NCBI GenBank assembly: GCA_007922225.1
Contig: ML680086.1
Coordinates: 10,950,540 to 11,014,539, forward strand
DNA: 64,000 nucleotides
Direction of reading: 5' to 3'
Source: Emydura subglobosa
Lineage: Eukaryota > Chordata > Testudines > Chelidae
The notes under the pieces are model-generated. The model did not search any database. It was not told the origin of the DNA and worked only from the letters and a program-made list of their open reading frames with translations. Positions 1 to 13,767 of this stretch are shown here, in pieces (position 1 is the first letter of the stretch; every line of letters starts with the position of its first letter). Position numbers and translations under genes: made by a program.

Positions 1-2000
1 GGCCTTACGTGAGTTGCTCATCTCTTTGGGATCACCTGCCTTCGATGTAGAAGGCTACGGTGAGAGTTCTCACCGGGACTCCAAGAGTGGGATTCCAGGA
101 ACTGATGGGCTCTCTCCATGAGTAGGAGTTTGAGCCTTAACTCCCTGTCTTTCCTGGACCTGAGTTTTAGTTGCTGGCACCAGCCACACCTTTGTGGATT
201 GTGCTTTTCTCCGAGGCAGCGAACACATTGCGAGTGCCCATCAGTCACTGGGATAGATTCCTTGCAACTGAGGCAGTTTTTGAAACCTGGAGAGCCAGGC
301 ATATCCTTGTCCAGGGAGGTCCCCCCACCAGGGTTGCTGGAATGCAAACCTTTCTTTTCTTTTTGGCACATCCAAATGAAACCAAAGGAAATAACAAAGG
401 AAAAAAGCTTCAAAGGAAGCTAAAGTTAACAAAACTAAAGGGAGTTAGTGATCTGTGAACGGACAGCTCTGAGCTCCCTCTCTAGCCAGGGGCAGTTGAG
501 AAGGAGCTGAGAAGGGAATGCCTGCACATGTTGGCTGGCCTCACGGCAGGCAGGGAGCAGCACATGTGCAGGTGGGACAGACTGCTACCAAAGTTTCTGA
601 TTAGCGGTGCAGGGGTGCAGACACACCTACAATGGAGCATCCATACGGACACTATTCAAAGAACTACTCCTCCTCCCTCCCCTCTCCACTGTTCAGAGCT
701 GGAAATGCTAGGTCAGAATAAAAAGCATTTCTATTTTACAAGAATTTAGTTAATTTAATGCCCAAGAAGAGTGCAAGATCTATAACGTTATAGAATGAAG
801 GTTTTTATGCACAGAACAGGTACATGATAGCCAGATATATGATAAGCTGCACCCACAATTGTCCCATGAACATGCTTCAAAGCTGAGCTGCAAGGACCAC
901 CTGAAGGGTTGAAGGAGGCGTTCCATCTCCACGGTGCACTGAATCCCATGGCCCTCTATTGACACTGCTCAGCATGAGCCATGTTACTGAAAAGGATGAC
1001 GATATAAAGGAGATATGTACGCTCATCATTAGGTAACTGGAGTAGGAGCAGGCAGGTGATGTCAAAGCCATGCAATTGCATAATCACTTGGCAGGACACT
1101 GCAAAGTATTCTGCAAGCCTCCTGATCCCAGCCACTTCCTCCCAGGACAAGCAGGGGCGAGGGCTGCTGAGAGCATCATTCTAGATTCTCTACCCCAGTT
1201 CTGGACACTTTGTGCTGTTCAGGCAATGCAAAATGACCAATTTCTCTCCAGCTGGCCAGCTGTGAATCCTCCCTGATGCGGGGAGCTCTCAATCGGTGTA
1301 GCTCGCTCCTACACAACCAGCGCCCCTCCTCCCCACCCTCGGTACAGAGTTGCATTGGGGAGAGGAGCGTGTGAGTGTGTGTCAGAGGTTGGAGGAAGAG
1401 GGTTGGGAGCAGGGCAGCGCATGCCTGCACTCTGCCAGTTCTTAACTGGCATATTGCCGTTCATGCTCTGCTCTAACGTACACCAGGGCCAGGGCAACTT
1501 TAAAATCAAGGAGCCATATTTGGCTCTTTCTCCTTGATCATGACCCCTCCATGCCCAGCATATTTTGGCACAAGCAAGGACTCAGCACATAGCGTTCACC
1601 CTTTGGAGAGAAACAGCATCTTGCACCAGTATCAGCTGCTCTGGCTGCTCAGGAGTCTGTGCTGGCTATCACAGATAGAAGTCACACCCAGGTTCATTCC
1701 TGGCTGACCCAGTGGCCCTCCCCCCCCCATCCGCTGCCTTTTGTTCTCTTTTTTTTCTGATCTCTGACTGCTCCTAGTTATGCTATTGCCTTCTGCACTT
1801 GCACATTCTGTACACTGCCCTCTCTTCTCCTCCCCACCTTCCTTGCTCACAAGTACCTTGTCTCCTTTTCATTAAATCAACCCTTTTTTTCCCTTCAGCT
1901 CTCCAGCAACCATCCCCTTTGCTCTCAGGATGTGCTGTGGAGGGATGAGAGCTGACTGACATGGTGTCATGGCTGCCAAGGCTTCCTTTTGTATTGTCTC
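1..2000. other. Intronic sequence, nothing recognised
   Basis: This is presumed PTPRT intron downstream of the 103-bp exon. Open frames are short, overlap on both strands and resemble no protein I know. I could not assign an interspersed repeat. There are short pyrimidine runs around 1,720-1,760. Confidence 0.5.
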
Positions 2001-2049
2001 TGTGCATTTATGATAATCCCCTTATTCCACCTCCAGCCCACGCACTGGT

Positions 2050-5000
2050 ACAACAGCCCCCTTTTCTGGTTCCAAAAAATTACACACTCATTGTGGAGGA
2101 AATTAACACCTCAAAGCACACTATAATTAGGAATTCTTCAATTTGGTTTATGCTTTTTTTCAATTAGGCCCTCTATAATTTTAATCACGGGAGCATTAAC
2201 GTGTTTCCGGAATTTATATACCTGTGGCATAATTAAGTCCTGATTTTTTCTTAATTCTACAACAGCCGAGCAAAGCTTATTCATCTTCCCTTTCATTTGC
2301 ATTTGTGTGTTACTAACAACCATCGACGGAGCACCTGCTGTTATCACAGTGTCCACTCCCACGTGGCTGGGGTTAGAGGAACTCAAGGAAGACGACAGAA
2401 CAAACCCCACACCCCATCTCTAGTTGTAGCCCTGTGTCTTGATTCAAAGCAGAGGCTGCCAGTTGTACCGAAACTGTGCACCATTTCTGAGATGGGACCA
2501 TCTGCCAGCCGCTAAAGGACCACAATGGGCAATGGAGTCTTTCTATTGTCTTCAATGAGCTTTGCCTCCAGGCTTGAATGCGTCACAATTATTTCACTTG
2601 TCATCTAAGTGAAATTTTAACCCAGGTTTATGCAGCTCAGAATTAGCCCCCTGCTTGAGATAATGGAGAGTTTGTTCAAGCTAGAAGACATGAAAATAGA
2701 AATTGCTTTTAAAGAGAAGCCTCTCAAATTGGCAGTTATAGTCCTTTTCCCTATTCCCTCCTTGTTTTACGAGTTGACAGCTGAACGTGAGAAATCTGTG
2801 AGGATCAATCTGTGATTCTTATTTTAAAGTTCAAACTTCATTAATCTTTTGATTGCTGGAATTTAACCTGACAGCTCACCTGGACAACATGAAAGGTTTA
2901 GGCCTAAAGCTCATCGCCCCACCTCACATCATCTTCCAGCCTTTAAATAAAAGCCCCACTACAAAATGCTAACAAGCGTCAATGTGCAGTTAATAAAATG
3001 GCTTTTGACAGAAAAAAAGTGATCTAAAATGTGTGATTTCATCGTTAAAATATTGGAATGAAAAGATATATGTAAAATTCATAGCTTTCCCCTCTGATTT
3101 TCTATCCACATTCAAAGCTCCCTATGGAAGAGATGGTATGGTACAGTGGCTCACGGAGTGTTAAAGCGGCTACATTTATGAAGGCTTATAAATGGACAAA
3201 GGCAGTTATATGACTTATAAAGGGACAATGTACTCAGATGAAGAGTATGCAAATCCTGTAAGAAAATGTATTTACTGTACCAGATCAGAGTTTTGATCCA
3301 TCACACTCAATATCCAGACTTTTTGTAGCCAAAATCAAATGCTTCAGAGGAAGTTAAAAACCGCACAATAAATCTACTCAATTATGCAAAACTATATATA
3401 TAGGCTTGGAAGGATTAGATTTATTTGTAAATGTCAGTAAATGTCGATTTCATCATGCTCACACAAACCAAGGACAAATATTTCTATTGATAATTACAAT
3501 TTACAGATAGAAAATTAAGAAAAATGCTTCTTGAGAACTTCTTAGAGTTTGATTTAAGGATATTTTCTTTGTATATTTTGACATGTGATGTTGATAGTTT
3601 GTGTTTTAATGTTTATAAAGCCTTTTGAATCACAATGTCTATTGTTATTAAATAAATTATGGTCTTCCCCCATAATTCCCCACAAGTGTGAACATTTAAC
3701 TTAAAAATATTTGGAAAAATGGTTAAAATCCATAATTTTGCACAACTGTGAAAAAATGAAAAGAAAATATTAAAGAAATGATTAGAAATAAACAGCGATA
3801 TTATACAAACTTATAAAAAATAAAAATCAAGTTGTGCCAAGCCTACACAGAAAATATTAAATATTTCTGTTCCTGACCCTTACAGTGATCATCTTGTGCC
3901 CTGAGGCGTGAAATTTAATTATACTGATAATTACAAATATTATTGGTCATAAAATCATCCTTTATTATTTAAAAAAACAGCTCCATTATGACAGTGGCAG
4001 AGATAGAAACATCTGACCAAGGCTTGCAGCTCAGTTCATCGGTGTTAGAGAACATTAATGAGGAGACTCAGGGAAGCTTGTAATGCTTCTACCTATGCTG
4101 TATCTTTCCAGGTGTTACAAAGATGACATCAGCCTCTGCAGCTGACACTCTCCCCCAGCACTCTAATTCACAAAAAAATGAAAGGAAAAGCAAACAAACA
4201 AATCTTGTTTGTGTTCAGCAGAAAACACCTCCCATTAGTTTAACCTCCAACTCTTTTCAAAATTAAGCAGAATACCATGCAGGAGAAAGCCAGCTCAGAT
4301 CAGTTCAAAACGACCCCGTAAGGTGTATTATGGGAGATGTTAATTAATTCAGATACAATTGATAATATTCATTTATCATTAGATAATATAAAGCTAATAG
4401 ATTTCTAGTATAACTGTTTCCCCTCAATCCCATCACCTAAGTCATGTAATGCAAACACTCTGCATCTCAATATTAGTTTACAAAAAGCCAGCCATACTTC
4501 TGTATGACAAGGCATTTATACTGAGCCTGTCACTGTGCCACAGCTGAATCATCAAGATTATTGGGAGCAGGATTTAAACATCTGATCCTTTTTGCTGTGT
4601 CACTGATTTTTGATTCTCTTATTTATTTTCAAGCATTTATAAAAGGTGTAATGTGCTTACACTATTCAAGGGTTCTGTCACCTTAAAAACAATAAATTGT
4701 AACCTTTTGCGTGGGCTTAATGAATTCATTAACAACATAAAGGACTGACAAGCTCACATGAAGCCAATAAAAATCCATTAAGAAGTATCAAGGCAATGAG
4801 CTGAACAGCACAGTTTGCTCTGCAGATGCCACAATATATGCGCCAAAACCACCAACTCGGACAAGAAAATGAACCCCAATAAAGCTCACAGATTTATATC
4901 TTTTTGTTTGTTCGTCTCATTCTTCCTCCAAGCCAGGATCAAACTGATCAGGCTTGTAAACAGTGTTCCATGAAAACAGAAATGCATATGGGGCGTTACA

Positions 5001-5200
5001 AACAGAGGTATGTCAAAAAGAATACCAGTGACAAAAACCATAGAAAAAGTAAGCAGCTACCAGAAAAAGATAACACCACCACCAATTGCCAACTAACACT
5101 TGAAGGCTTCTGTTCTAGGAAGCCTGTGAGATAGAGAGAAGAGAGTGGACTGAGAAAGGGAGAGAAAAGGATGGCTTGAAAGAAAAGGAATAGAAGAAAA
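2050..5200. other. Repeat-poor AT-rich intronic block, candidate conserved noncoding sequence
   Basis: About 3 kb has no recognisable transposon. It is AT-rich, with many homeodomain-type TAAT/ATTA cores, most densely around 2,100-2,240 and 3,850-4,800. Long introns of neural adhesion genes often hold conserved enhancers, so the lack of repeats may mean constraint. That is inference; no conservation data are available here. Confidence 0.3.
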
Positions 5201-5796
5201 GTGATGGGGAGCTACGGTCAGAGAGGCAAAGAAGATACGGAGGTGCATGGACAAGGGGTGAGGGAAAGAGGAAAATGGCCTGAGAAAGAGGATTTCAAGT
5301 TCCCCAGTCAGGGAAAAGAAATACCACTAAGTGATCTATGCCTCCAGCCAAAAGTTAACAACTCCATGTGACTTCCAAACATCCAACTATTATAAGAAAC
5401 TGCTTGTGGATATTTCAAGGATGTATAATTGTTCCTTGGAATAATTTCAAGTAGAGAATGAACTCAAGAAAGTCATAGGCTGCTCCTGGAAAATTCACAG
5501 ATAGAAAGACTAAATATGTCAGCTATATAATTCACTAAGAGATATTGACTCAGCGTTACTCAGCAGAGGTTCAAATGAGTATAGAGATGGAAGAAGCCAA
5601 CAACTCCTAGTGGTAATGTAGGCTGCTGCTCTATTTCCTTAGCCCAGAACTGACTCACTGTTATACTCAAATCTCTTTCAGGGCAGAGTTTTATTCTTCA
5701 ACATAAAACTTAGTCAAAACATCAACACAAAAAGCAGATCCTTTTTTCCACACTGAGCTGCAGCTTCCAAATATTTTTCCTTGCCTTTCACTGCTG

Positions 5797-5819
5797 AAAC
5801 GTGTGTGTGTGTGTGTGTA
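5797..5819. repeat. (GT)n microsatellite
   Basis: About ten GT dinucleotides in a row within intronic sequence. Confidence 0.9.
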
Positions 5820-6720
5820 AAGTTCCTGAAGGGGTGACATCAGGACTCAAGAGTAAAAGAAGATTAGGAAGAATTTTTAATTTTGGGTTCAGCTGAGTTA
5901 ATGTTCCCCATTTCCTTCCCCTGGGGTCTCTTGCTTGTTCTCTAATGCCTTTCAGATAGAATGCCGATCACACCAATTCAATTCCAGCTAGAGGATGCTT
6001 AACATGCAGACTGACACTTCTTGTGTAGCACCCTTTCCTGGGATCCCTGACACTTTGCGTCATTGAAATGTTTGCAGGCAGCATTTTCAAAGGGTTCTCC
6101 TGGATCTCAGCTGGTCTAACATTTCAAGGCTGTTGGCTTGGGCTTTTGGAGCAATACAGATAATTCATAATTGCTGCCATTTTGAGAAATTCTTCAAAAA
6201 TATTATCTAAGTTTTTATACTGTCCTCCTCTCTGTAGTATCAGAGCATCTTGACTCTGTTATTGCTAGCTACAGATTGTGAGGACAGAAAAGTTCATGCT
6301 TATGTGCCTTCTAAACAACCTCACTTTAGCTACTCACCATAAGGAAAAATACAGCAACACAGGACGTCAGGGTTTAGTTCAGTTTAGTTTAACTCCCCAT
6401 GAAACTGATATACAACAAACTCTGGTTTGAAATATCCTGCATCAATAATCTAAGAGTGATTCTTTAGGCTATACCGTATTGTCTGTGCCCCAGTCAAACT
6501 ACAGCAGAACAGACTTAATAAACACCATTTATATGCCTGCATTCTATGCGTGCATTAGTTTTAATTCTATACTCACATGCTTCCTTTCAAAAGCCAGCAA
6601 GGCAATGATAATAAGAATGATTATGTTTGTAACCATAACTGTGTAGTTACTACTTATACCTCCACCATAGAGAAATCTGTTAACCTGGAGAAAAGGGCCG
6701 ATATATAAAAGGCTCAGGAG
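5820..6720. other. Intronic sequence, nothing recognised
   Basis: No exon, coding-like frame or assignable repeat is seen. A short local duplication of TTTAGTTCAG/TTTAGTTTAA type occurs near 6,370-6,390. Confidence 0.4.
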
Positions 6721-6721
6721 A

Positions 6722-6860
6722 AACTGTCATACTGGATCAGCCGATGGATCTGCCCTAGAAGTAGTCAGTACCAGAAGCTTCAGAGGAAGGTGTATGAAAC
6801 CCTATCATGCACCATTATGAATTACCACCATTTAGGGGAAATTTCTTCCTAATCCAGGTA
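6722..6860 (+). repeat. Interspersed repeat fragment, same family as 49,222-49,510 (CR1-like?)
   Basis: It shares the diagnostic stretch catactggatcag and a following cagaagcttcagagga-type segment with the copy at 49,222-49,510, and is more diverged. It continues into aaatttcttcctaatcc. I recall this family as common in turtle genomes, probably CR1-derived. The class assignment is uncertain. Confidence 0.5.
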
Positions 6861-7269
6861 GTTGTGCTTTCAAGGGGTGATGTGGAGAGTAGGAATTCCA
6901 GGAGGGACTGTGAGTTGGGTAGATAGCACAATGCCTGCTGGAGAGCCAAGGAGCATAGCCACCTTGCCAACCTGTTACATGACACAGGATCCATTCAGAC
7001 AGCCTCACTAAGTAGTGGTGAAGGGGCAGTGAGCCCATGACTCTGCCCCTTTGAATAAGCTAGAGGAGTTGTGGGCACCAGCCTCACATGCACCTTGTGC
7101 TTTCCGAACAACAGGAGTGTGATTGTGCTGCAGTTGCAGGAAGGGAAGGAAGGATCATTATCCCCCAGTCCAGGGGTCTAGCACAATCCAACCCCAAATT
7201 ATCGAATAATACGTTTCAATTAATTAGGCACTACTGGCAGGCAAATAAACAATAGGAGCCCAAAATGAG

Positions 7270-7350
7270 ATTGGAACCTTGCTGTGCTCGGTGCTGTACA
7301 TATACACAGCAAGAGATATTCTCTGTTCTAAAATGGCTTATCTCCTTTAA
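7270..7350 (+). repeat. Old repeat fragment with ggtgctgtacat core
   Basis: The segment around cggtgctgtacatata is shared with 15,890-15,960 (aaggtgctgtacacac), followed in both by a diverged stretch. It looks like an old dispersed sauropsid repeat. I cannot name the family. Confidence 0.35.
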
Positions 7351-8184
7351 GTTCCAATTCCTTATTGTAACAAAAATGCCCTTCAAACAGAGGAGACAGA
7401 CACACAGAAGTGCACATGGCTAAGATGGAAAGATACCCACATGCAGCCTGTCTGCAAACGTTAATACAAAACTAGAATTCTCCTCATGGACTCAGCCCGC
7501 ATTCTGCTTTTCTTAAACTTATCTATAAGTCAAGAAAATAGGGGTCATTGTATTAGGTAAGCCTAATACTTGGATGTAGCATGTAAATATTTTTCTCATT
7601 GCAAATGAATGTATAATAGAGACTACAATATAATAGAAAACAGGCTGAAAATTCATAGGAATGCCATGGAAATATTTTCATAATGGATTTATTTTCTGAA
7701 AAAGACATTATTCACGGAATGTGGTAAAAATATAGTAAATTGGGCTTTGAGAAAAATTGCAAGACTGTTCAATAAAAAGACAAAATAGCAACACACTTAA
7801 GGCAGCGGGAGGTAAAACGAAATACAGGAAAGTGCCCCTGAATAAAAAAACAAAACAGTGAACATTTATCACTCTCTTCCAGCACAGCAACCTTTCTAAA
7901 GTATTCAGATAATGGGGTCTAAATACTAGTCTTGTCTGGAGTACAAGGGATAAGAGTTAGAACTTTAAAGCAGGTCCCACTGGAAAACTAGAAAGGTTAG
8001 TGGAGACCAGATCAACAAGTAAAACAGAAAGAAAGGGTCTGCCCTAGGTCTAACTGGATCTTTTACTTAGGAGCATCCAAGAGTTTGTCAGGGAAAATTG
8101 TTACTCATTACAGACTTGGCAACTAATTCGTGTAACACATTTCATTAAATCAAGTAACTGTGGAATCTGTAAACTGATTCAGAG

Positions 8185-8290
8185 GGGGTCAACTTTTCAA
8201 AGCAGCCTAACTGTCAATGGGATTTATGAACCTAAATCACTTGAGAAAATGGACTTTGGCATTTTTGAAATTTTCCCCCTGGAGTCTATT
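8185..8290. repeat. Short palindromic amniote repeat, diverged
   Basis: The sequence reads caacttttcaaagcagcc, then a centre tgtcaatgggattta, then catttttgaaattttccc. That is the general plan of the small palindromic repeats at 37,775-37,870 and 39,393-39,523, here decayed. Confidence 0.4.
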
Positions 8291-8299
8291 TTCAACGCA

Positions 8300-9608
<1,309 letters not shown>

Positions 9609-9829
9609 TCACTGTTGCATAGCATTTTTCATCTGAGATGTTGAAATACTTTACAGACATTATGCGTAGAATTTTTCAAAGTTGTTTAAAAGATTTGGGC
9701 ACCCATTTCACATTAAAAAGAAATAATGTGAATTAGACTCCAAGTCTCCTAGATGGCTTTGAAAATCCCTGTCTAATTAGTTAAGCCTCAGCACTCCTGT
9801 GAAAATGGCATCATTTTCTACCTTTTCAG

Positions 9830-9965
9830 ATAGAGAGCCACACAGAGATTAAGTGACTTGGCTTAAGGTCACGTAGTGTGTCAATGGCAGAGCTGAGATA
9901 GAAGCCAGGAGTGCCAACTCCCATTCTCCAGCTCTTATCACTAAATTACATTTCCTACACCTGAG
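9830..9965 (+). repeat. MIR-like SINE
   Basis: It contains the MIR core order: cagatagagagccacacagag, then ttaagtgacttggct and aaggtcac, then a ggcagagctgagat-type stretch. It is an ancient core-SINE, well diverged. Confidence 0.75.
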
Positions 9966-10059
9966 ATGCAACTTTCACTGTATAGAGCTGAGCTATGCTA
10001 AGCCTTTGTGAGCTGTAAAATAAATTTTGGACCAGGAGAAGATGCTTTCTTACTTTCTT

Positions 10060-10081
10060 CTCTCTCTCTCTCTCTCTCTCT
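10060..10081. repeat. (CT)n microsatellite
   Basis: An uninterrupted TC/CT run of about ten units inside the intron between the two PTPRT exons. Confidence 0.9.
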
Positions 10082-10478
10082 ATTTGGTATTTAGTCTATC
10101 CCACTGTTTCGTACTGGGGATTTTCAGGAAAACAAGATATTTGCTTTATTACGAGTTAGCTTTTCCGCTACTTCTCTCTCCTTCTTGCTTCCTCACTTGA
10201 AATCAGCCTCCTCTTTGGAACAATCCCATTTCTTGCTGTGGAAGAAGTGCAGACACTACAAACAGCATTGGGATTTCAGGTGCGAAACAAGCAGTGGGAG
10301 CAGAAGAATCCCATAAGGTGCAAAGATTCAGGTTTTGTGCACATGCCTTTAGCTAAAAAAACCAAGGAGGGATTAAATGCAGAAAATATGTTCTATGAAT
10401 AGCCTACTTCCACTCAGTGCAGCTAAAACTCAGACTCGGTGAAACTGCATTGTGGGAGGCCCATATTTCTCTATAGTG

Positions 10479-10737
10479 AGGCCTGGTCTACATTTACCTT
10501 GAAATTCGTCAGCAGTCGACAGGAGTTACACAAGCTACACGGAGTAGCTTGCACAACTCCCATCGACTTCGTAACTCCTCTTCTATGCGGCATCTTCACT
10601 GCACTACGTCACTTGAGGGGTGGTTTTAATGCATCGACTTCTGGATCGATTGAGCGGGTCTTCACTGACCGCTCAGTCGATCTGGATAGATCGATCTCAC
10701 AGTGGCAAATTTGCCTCTGTCAGTGAAGACGTACCCT
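10479..10737. mobile_element. hAT-like nonautonomous element (MITE), 259 bp
   Basis: The ends are imperfect inverted repeats: left AGGCCTGGTCTACA, right reverse complement AGGGTACGTCTTCACT. Internal stretches rich in tcgatc and tcgactt also pair across the centre (atcgattgagcgg with ccgctcagtcgat). It has no coding capacity. No 8-bp target duplication is evident. The TGTCTACA-type ends are those I associate with hAT MITEs of turtles and crocodilians. Confidence 0.65.
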
Positions 10738-10901
10738 AACTTGCTGGTCAAATCAGCCTGTTTACAAGCAGCTGATGTCTCAGAAACTGAAAACTGTCAA
10801 GATCCTATTTTCTATTAGTAGTTCCGCCACTGACTTATTTTTGACAACCACCACACAGTAACATAATTACTACACAGCTGCATGATGTTTACTACTTTAC
10901 G

Positions 10902-10962
10902 GCCCAATCCTGCTACCACTCAAGTCAATAAGACTTGACTGCAGTGGAAGCAGAATTGGGCC
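10902..10962. repeat. Small near-perfect palindromic repeat
   Basis: The left arm ggcccaatcctgctaccact pairs with the right arm cagtggaagcagaattgggcc around a centre near caataagacttgac. It is one of several short palindromes of similar plan in this window. Confidence 0.7.
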
Positions 10963-11036
10963 CTTAATTGTGACCAAGAGATGATTATTATAAATGTATA
11001 CACACACATTTCTGCAAGATACGAATACCTTGCCAT

Positions 11037-11057
11037 AAAAAAAAAAAAAAAAAAAAA
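11037..11057. repeat. A-tract
   Basis: A run of about 20 A residues. It has no identifiable retrotransposon body upstream. Confidence 0.85.
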
Positions 11058-11059
11058 GC

Positions 11060-12390
11060 GTTACCAAAAAGTCTTACAAAAACATTACAACGTGTGGAAA
11101 CATGTCAGTTATCAAAAGCCCAACACAAAGATTCTTTTTCCTGAACATTGCCTTCTTGGGCATTGGTCTTATGACAAGTGTAATGAGAGTTTTCAAGTTA
11201 TGAGCACAGGAGTGACCAGGCAATGAAATGATCTAATGTTAGTGACTATGCTGTTGCCTGGGTGAAGCCTCTGAGACTCCCTACTATGAACCAGACGTTT
11301 CAGAGGTCTCAGAAAACCGACTGGGCTGATTGCTCCTGAGCAGTTAAGTGTGGGGGTTACGCTAATTTAATTTCTGAATATTCAGTGAACATTAAAATAA
11401 AAGCAAATGGAATCAGAGAGGGAAAAGTACTAGCATTATTGTGCAATTGTATCTTTTGTTATGTTACAAGTGTGCAGAGTGTGCATCATGTCTCCTTCTA
11501 GTGATAGACTGTTATTCTCTGTGCGGACCTATGTGGCTGCTATTAATTAATGGAGTTATGTCTTTAGCTCAGATATAGAGATCTGCACTTTTGTGCTGAA
11601 AGGCAAGGGTCCAAACCCTGCTGATTATTAGTGGAAGGAAGGGTTTCATTGTGCTTTCTTGATGTTTATTTTCTCATTTACATCTAGTACACTGGCAACA
11701 TTGTCTGCTTTCAAAATTCGTTAATAAAAAGGAAGTGGACATGCATTGCTGTGCACTGGTTTATATGGCAGTTGGCTATGATTTGGGGCATCACTATTGT
11801 CTCAGGATACCTGCACGCTAAACTTCTGCACTCAAGGTTTGCCTTAAGCTTTCCTGCTAAGATATATTATGCTCTGTTAGGTAAAGATATAAAGAAAAGC
11901 CAAAGGTATTCCTATTACTCACTGTTTTCAAAGAGACGAAAAAATGAACCAGGTGAATAACATGTTGTCCCAATGCCATCATTTTAATTTTAAAATCTCT
12001 CCACAGGTCTAACCCAGTACTTGGTTCTCCCCCATCCAATTTTTCTACCCTCCTCTTAAACTCATCCTTTTTCTCTACAGGTGCAAGAGCCTTCTCCTCT
12101 GCAGCTCCTGCTGTCTTTAACAGCCTTATCTTTAGTGTTTTGATGACATAAGACCACATTTTCAAAGGAGTCTCTAAAACTAGGCACATGGTGTAAATGT
12201 GCACTCATAGTCAGTTGCCGAGGAAATTAATGATGTCCTCTAACACTATGACTGCATCCACAAATGAGATATATTTATTATTAGGTACTATTTTCACCCC
12301 CATCAAATGTGGATGCTCGGGTGGAGCTCCCTTTTAAAATTTGCCCCACAGAGTTTGTATGGTGTTAGAATTATCGTCATCATTATTAAT
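11060..12390. other. Intronic sequence, nothing recognised
   Basis: No exon or assignable repeat. Short open frames on both strands near 11,750-12,200 show no known domain. Confidence 0.4.
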
Positions 12391-12900
12391 ACAGGATATC
12401 ACCATAAATTCCTTTATTAAAGCCAAAAGGTATTTACACAGCTGCTGCAAACTTGCCTTAAATGCCTAAGCACTCATCACACCCATACAGTAGCATGAAG
12501 TTATAGGCATTGATCAGGTACTTACAACAGGACTAGACCTCTAGACCTGGAATACTCAATCCCATGTTGGCTGGGTCGAACTGGACCGGAAGGTACTAGC
12601 AACGAGTCCTTTAAGAGCTCACCCTTTTATACCTTATCTATAGGAACCTGCATGACTATCATCACTGCTTCTTGAATTCCTTTCTTTGCTGAAACCCGTT
12701 AGGACCATCTTTGATCACTGGGGCTTTTCTTCAAAAATTTGCCTCGGGTCTCATCAGCCACACTCCAGATCTAGGGTTTCCCATTCAGCCACATTCCAAG
12801 CTCAGTATTTCCAATAAAGCACACTATCTTTTAATGCCTTCCCACAACTGCTAAGCAGCCAAGCTAATTTAACTCTTTATGTACCTATCTTACCCTACAT
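12390..12900 (-). repeat. Probable dispersed repeat of unknown class (LTR-like?)
   Basis: The block begins with cctttattaaagcc, resembling a reversed polyadenylation region (read on minus, AATAAAGG). It continues through GC-mixed sequence unlike the flanking AT-rich intron. A comparable tttattaaacagg segment occurs near 42,130. Assignment as an LTR-type repeat is inference. Confidence 0.25.
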
Positions 12901-13018
12901 ATAGGAGATACTATGCCAAGCAATTTTTATTGCTTTATTAGTTGGCTCACTTTAGATCTACAAAGAACAAGCCACGGCCAGTCCTCTTCCCTTCTCTCCC
13001 ACTCCCCGAATGCCGTAC

Positions 13019-13220
13019 CTGAAATTTTAGTTGCAATCCGTGTTGTGATGGGAGGTCCGAAGCCCTTTGCTGTGCTGGCCTTGATGGTGAATGAATAGGT
13101 AGTCCCTGGATATAACCCTACAAAGAGGTGGTGAGTTTCATTCCTTAGTTTGAAGATCTTTCCCCTCTGGCTGGACAAGTCAGCACTGGGATCCAAGGAC
13201 CCAACAGCTTTGTATGTAAT
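13019..13220 (-). CDS. PTPRT: PTPRT exon: C-terminal part of a fibronectin type III domain (third FN3)
   Basis: This internal exon of a type IIB receptor protein tyrosine phosphatase is 202 bp, 67 full codons plus one base. It is read on the minus strand between a pyrimidine-rich acceptor (ttctttatttgcag, AG at 13,222-13,221) and a GT donor (13,018-13,017). The peptide runs from [11 protein letters not shown] to TRIATKIS. It carries the FN3 signatures [14 protein letters not shown] and STAKGFGPP and one N-glycosylation sequon (NET in RNETHH). In this family the extracellular part is MAM, Ig and four FN3 domains that mediate homophilic cell adhesion, followed by a membrane span and two phosphatase domains. 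The fragment should be extracellular, within the third FN3. Of the four paralogues (PTPRT, PTPRM, PTPRK, PTPRU) it reads closest to PTPRT as I remember that protein. Family membership is near certain and the paralogue choice strong. The exon ends in phase 1, which the next exon continues. Confidence 0.9.
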
Positions 13221-13377
13221 CTGCAAATAAAGAACAGATAGAGTCAGGGTGATTGTGCTGACATCAAAAGATTGTCAGGTAACGGGCTCCTTGCCTGCCT
13301 ACCCCTTTCTGATTCACCTCAAGTCTAGAGACTGAAAAAAAGAACAGATACAGTTTTATCATCTCCAGTGAATGGCC

Positions 13378-13394
13378 TTTTTTTTTTTTTTTTT
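13378..13394. repeat. T-tract
   Basis: A run of about 17 T residues, read as an A-tract on the PTPRT strand. Confidence 0.85.
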
Positions 13395-13689
13395 AAAACC
13401 TGGATGCTGGAGATCCAAACCTGATGTTTTAGTCAAGGTTTTACTTAATAGGAAGGCATAATTCTTCCCTGCCACCACCAACAGGCTAAGACTTCAGCAT
13501 AAACTGATCCAAGAAGTGGATGAATGATTTTTTTTTAAGCAATCTCTGAATTTCTTCAGCCAAATTAAAGTTGACAGCATAATCTGTAGGATTTTCATGA
13601 ATATTTCAGATATAATTCCCACCCTCACGCCTCTCCCTGTGATGTGAAAGGATTTGGGGGCAAATTTCCCATCAAGTATTTTTCCTGTG

Positions 13690-13767
13690 GGTTAATGGCC
13701 TGATCAAAAGCCCACTGAAGTTAATGAGAGTTCTCCTATTGATTTCAGTGGGTTTTGCATCAGGCTC
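13690..13767. repeat. Small palindromic repeat
   Basis: The left arm ggcctgatcaaaagcccact pairs with the right arm agtgggttttgcatcaggc around a centre near gagagttctcc. It has the same size and plan as the palindromes at 10,902 and 39,393. Confidence 0.7.

Noticed and set aside
118..458. Overlapping open frames on both strands at the window start
   Set aside because: They have no known domain, lie in different frames over the same DNA and show no splice context.
10471..10745. 8-bp target duplication of the element at 10,479
   Set aside because: The flanks ctatagtg and aacttgct do not match, so no duplication is claimed.
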